A stretch of 14,049 nucleotides of DNA. Source: Candidatus Zhuqueibacterota bacterium 4484_87 (GTDB lineage Bacteria; Zhuqueibacterota; Zhuqueibacteria; Thermofontimicrobiales; Thermofontimicrobiaceae). The notes beneath the pieces were generated by a model. That model worked only from the letters and a program-made list of their open reading frames with translations, was not told the origin of the DNA and did not search any database. The stretch is taken from NCBI GenBank assembly GCA_002085355.1, contig NATN01000024.1:1-14049 (forward strand). Reading direction: 5' to 3'. Below are positions 12,541 through 14,049 of the stretch, one piece after another (the first letter of the stretch is position 1; each line of letters begins with the position of its first letter). Both the position numbers and the translations under genes were made by a program.

Positions 12541-13617
12541 ATGAGAGTTAAAATAAGAGCAATTTTGGTGATTTTGTTATCAGTATTTTTATTTTCTTCA
12601 GCTACTTTTGCTCAAAAGAGACACCAACGCAGGCAAGGTCAAAAAATAAAACGAGAAAATAAATTGAAAATTGTGGCATCATTTTCTGATTACGCTTCCA
12701 TTGCCAAGGAAATCGCCGGCGATAAAGCCACAGTTGATTACATTGCTTCCGGCGAAGATGATCCCCACTTTGTGCCGCCAAAACCGAGTTATGCAATGAA
12801 ACTGCGCGATGCGGATATGTGGATAACGACGGGCATGGATTTGGAAGGATGGTCAACCACGCTGCTGGACAAAGCACGAAACAAAAAAATAATGGACGGC
12901 GAAATTGGTTTTGTCGCTGTGTCAGACGGCTGCCACATTATCGATATTCCGGCACATGCGGACCGAACCGAGGGAGATATCCACACACTGGGAAATCCGC
13001 ACATTAACACAGGTCCCTTGAATTGGAGAGTAATTGCAAGAAATATCACTATCGGCTTGCAAAAAGTGGATCCGGCTAATGCTGATTATTACATTGCCAA
13101 TCGGGACAAATTTATCGATCGAGTTGATCGCGCTTTGTTTGGTGACGAATTGGTGAACATGTTCGGGGGAGAAACATTGGCAAAGCTGCTGGAAAATGGG
13201 ACGTTGTTCACTTTTCTGCAAAAGGATTACAAAGGCGGAAAATTAATCGATCATCTGGGCGGTTGGCTGAAAAAAGCACTGCCTTTCCGAGGGAAAAAGA
13301 TCATTGCTTATCATAAAAACTGGGGATATTTTGCCAAAACTTTCGGGCTGGAAATTGTCGGTTACATTGAACCCAAACCGGGAATTCCGCCTTCAGCAAA
13401 ACATGTGCAAAAAATGATTAAAATGATAAAAAACCAGCACATCAGTTTGATGGTCGTGGCTAACTATTTTGAGAAAAAAACTGCGCGGATGATCGAAAGC
13501 AAAACCGGCATCAAGGCGCTTTTTATTCCCATGTTTGTTAATTGCATCCCTGAAGTGTCCGATAATTTCAAATTAGTGGATTACTGGATTGATCAAATCA
13601 ACGCAAATATCAAATAA
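12541..13617 (+). CDS. znuA: Metal ABC transporter substrate-binding protein (ZnuA/TroA type)
   Basis: The 358-residue periplasmic (cluster A-I) solute-binding protein most likely binds Zn2+ or Mn2+. The signal peptide MRVKIRAILVILLSVFLFSSATFA is followed by a very basic stretch (residues 26-41) before the domain starts at KLKIVASFSD. The metal ligands of the family are visible: His76 in DDPHF, His154 in GNPHIN and His258 in AYHKNW. A C-terminal acidic ligand is probably within PEVSDNF (Glu338 or Asp341). The long backbone helix of the TroA fold starts near residue 172. It lacks the long His/Asp-rich loop of E. coli ZnuA but carries extra His at 132, 139 and 148. CAGGAG precedes the ATG. The permease gene follows after 12 bases. 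Zinc rather than manganese is suggested by the His-rich neighbour, not by the protein itself. Confidence 0.92.
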   Translation: MRVKIRAILVILLSVFLFSSATFAQKRHQRRQGQKIKRENKLKIVASFSDYASIAKEIAGDKATVDYIASGEDDPHFVPPKPSYAMKLRDADMWITTGMDLEGWSTTLLDKARNKKIMDGEIGFVAVSDGCHIIDIPAHADRTEGDIHTLGNPHINTGPLNWRVIARNITIGLQKVDPANADYYIANRDKFIDRVDRALFGDELVNMFGGETLAKLLENGTLFTFLQKDYKGGKLIDHLGGWLKKALPFRGKKIIAYHKNWGYFAKTFGLEIVGYIEPKPGIPPSAKHVQKMIKMIKNQHISLMVVANYFEKKTARMIESKTGIKALFIPMFVNCIPEVSDNFKLVDYWIDQINANIK

Positions 13618-13629
13618 CGGGGAACTGAA

Positions 13630-14049
13630 ATGATTGAAAATATTATTTTTCTCGCTGCGCCGATAACCATCAGCGTGCTGCTGGCTGGAATTTTGAGCTA
13701 TTTTGGCAATCATATTTTGACGCGGGGAATCATTTTCATTGATATTGCTTTGGCACAAATAGCCGCACTGGGCACAATGATCGGTTTGCTTGCCGGTCTT
13801 GCAGAAGGTTCGACCGGTGTGGAATTGGTCTCTCTCATTTTTACGTTGGCAGTTATTTCAATTTTTGCGCTGACGAAGTTTGAGAAACAGGTCATTCCCC
13901 AGGAGGCAATTATCGGAATAATTTACGGCCTGGGACTGGGACTTGCCATGCTGTTGGCGGAAAAAATTCCCGGGGGCTCGAACTACATCACTAAAACGAT
14001 CACCGGAAATATTCTCTGGGTAACCTGGGGCGATGTGATTTCCAGCGCA
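13630..14049 (+). CDS. znuB: Metal ABC transporter permease (ZnuB type), 3' end outside window
   Basis: The ATG at 13630, with GGGGAA about six bases upstream, opens a frame of 140 codons that runs off the window end. The translated protein is highly hydrophobic: MIENIIFLAAPITISVLL, then GNHILTRGIIFIDIALAQIA, a motif typical of ABC-3 family permeases (R-G-x-x-F-x-D-x-A-L-A-Q). Further helices follow around LVSLIFTLAVISIFAL, AIIGIIYGLGLGLAMLLAEK and ITGNILWVTWGDV, where the last resembles the conserved G-x-I-L/W region of ZnuB. About half of a usual permease (roughly 260-290 residues) is visible. It forms the inner-membrane channel for the preceding binding protein. The ATPase subunit must lie outside the window. 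Confidence 0.93.
   Translation, partial: MIENIIFLAAPITISVLLAGILSYFGNHILTRGIIFIDIALAQIAALGTMIGLLAGLAEGSTGVELVSLIFTLAVISIFALTKFEKQVIPQEAIIGIIYGLGLGLAMLLAEKIPGGSNYITKTITGNILWVTWGDVISSA

Noticed and set aside
1..14049. CRISPR arrays, tRNA/rRNA genes, insertion sequences
   Set aside because: No regularly spaced repeats, no cloverleaf-like or rRNA sequence noticed, and no transposase-like protein in any frame.

Overview
All 17 genes I can support lie on the + strand. The window suggests a Gram-negative anaerobe of moderate-to-low GC content. Three genes encode proteins that look like outer-membrane barrels or porins with signal peptides, one gene cluster is of a type known mainly from strict anaerobes, and starts commonly carry good Shine-Dalgarno sequences (GGAGG). 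I cannot fix the phylum from sequence alone. A little-studied FCB-type or Calditrichota/KSB1-like lineage, or a desulfobacterium, would fit, but this is a guess.

Region 1 (1-1324) holds the 3' end of an MFS transporter gene that carries a five-fold 21-bp (heptad) repeat, followed by a small exported beta-barrel protein that starts at TTG.

Region 2 (1636-7256) reads as one long transcription unit. It begins with a cyclopropane-fatty-acid synthase (cfa), a geranylgeranyl-reductase-type flavoprotein, and a PAS-AAA+-Fis sigma54-type activator translationally coupled to the flavoprotein. These are followed by a NifX/orange-protein (ORP) type cofactor protein, an IscU scaffold fused to a SAM methyltransferase, and an Mrp/ApbC P-loop ATPase. 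A strong hairpin terminator (7273-7329) ends the unit.

Region 3 (7398-10375) is a second tight operon. It has two MinD-type ATPases, each with an inserted pair of 4Fe-4S motifs, then a CGGC-domain protein, a DUF59/MIP18 iron-sulfur assembly protein and a minimal TrmO/TsaA protein. Regions 2 and 3 together closely resemble the orp (orange protein complex) clusters of Desulfovibrio, which combine an ORP/NifX protein, paired MinD ATPases, Mrp and a sigma54 activator. This cluster adds Fe-S assembly and methyltransferase parts. The likely theme is assembly or handling of a metal-sulfur cofactor under anaerobic conditions, but the actual product is unknown.

Region 4 (10499-14049) looks like a zinc (or manganese) acquisition locus. 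It contains a small His-rich two-helix membrane protein, an OprP-like porin with an N-terminal coiled coil, a ZnuA/TroA-type binding protein and the first 140 codons of a ZnuB-type permease that is cut by the window end. The ATPase of this transporter is not in view.

The most notable items are the IscU-methyltransferase fusion inside the ORP-like cluster, the Cys-containing PAS sensor with a GAFTDA loop in the neighbouring activator, and the His-rich protein plus porin at the head of the metal-uptake locus.
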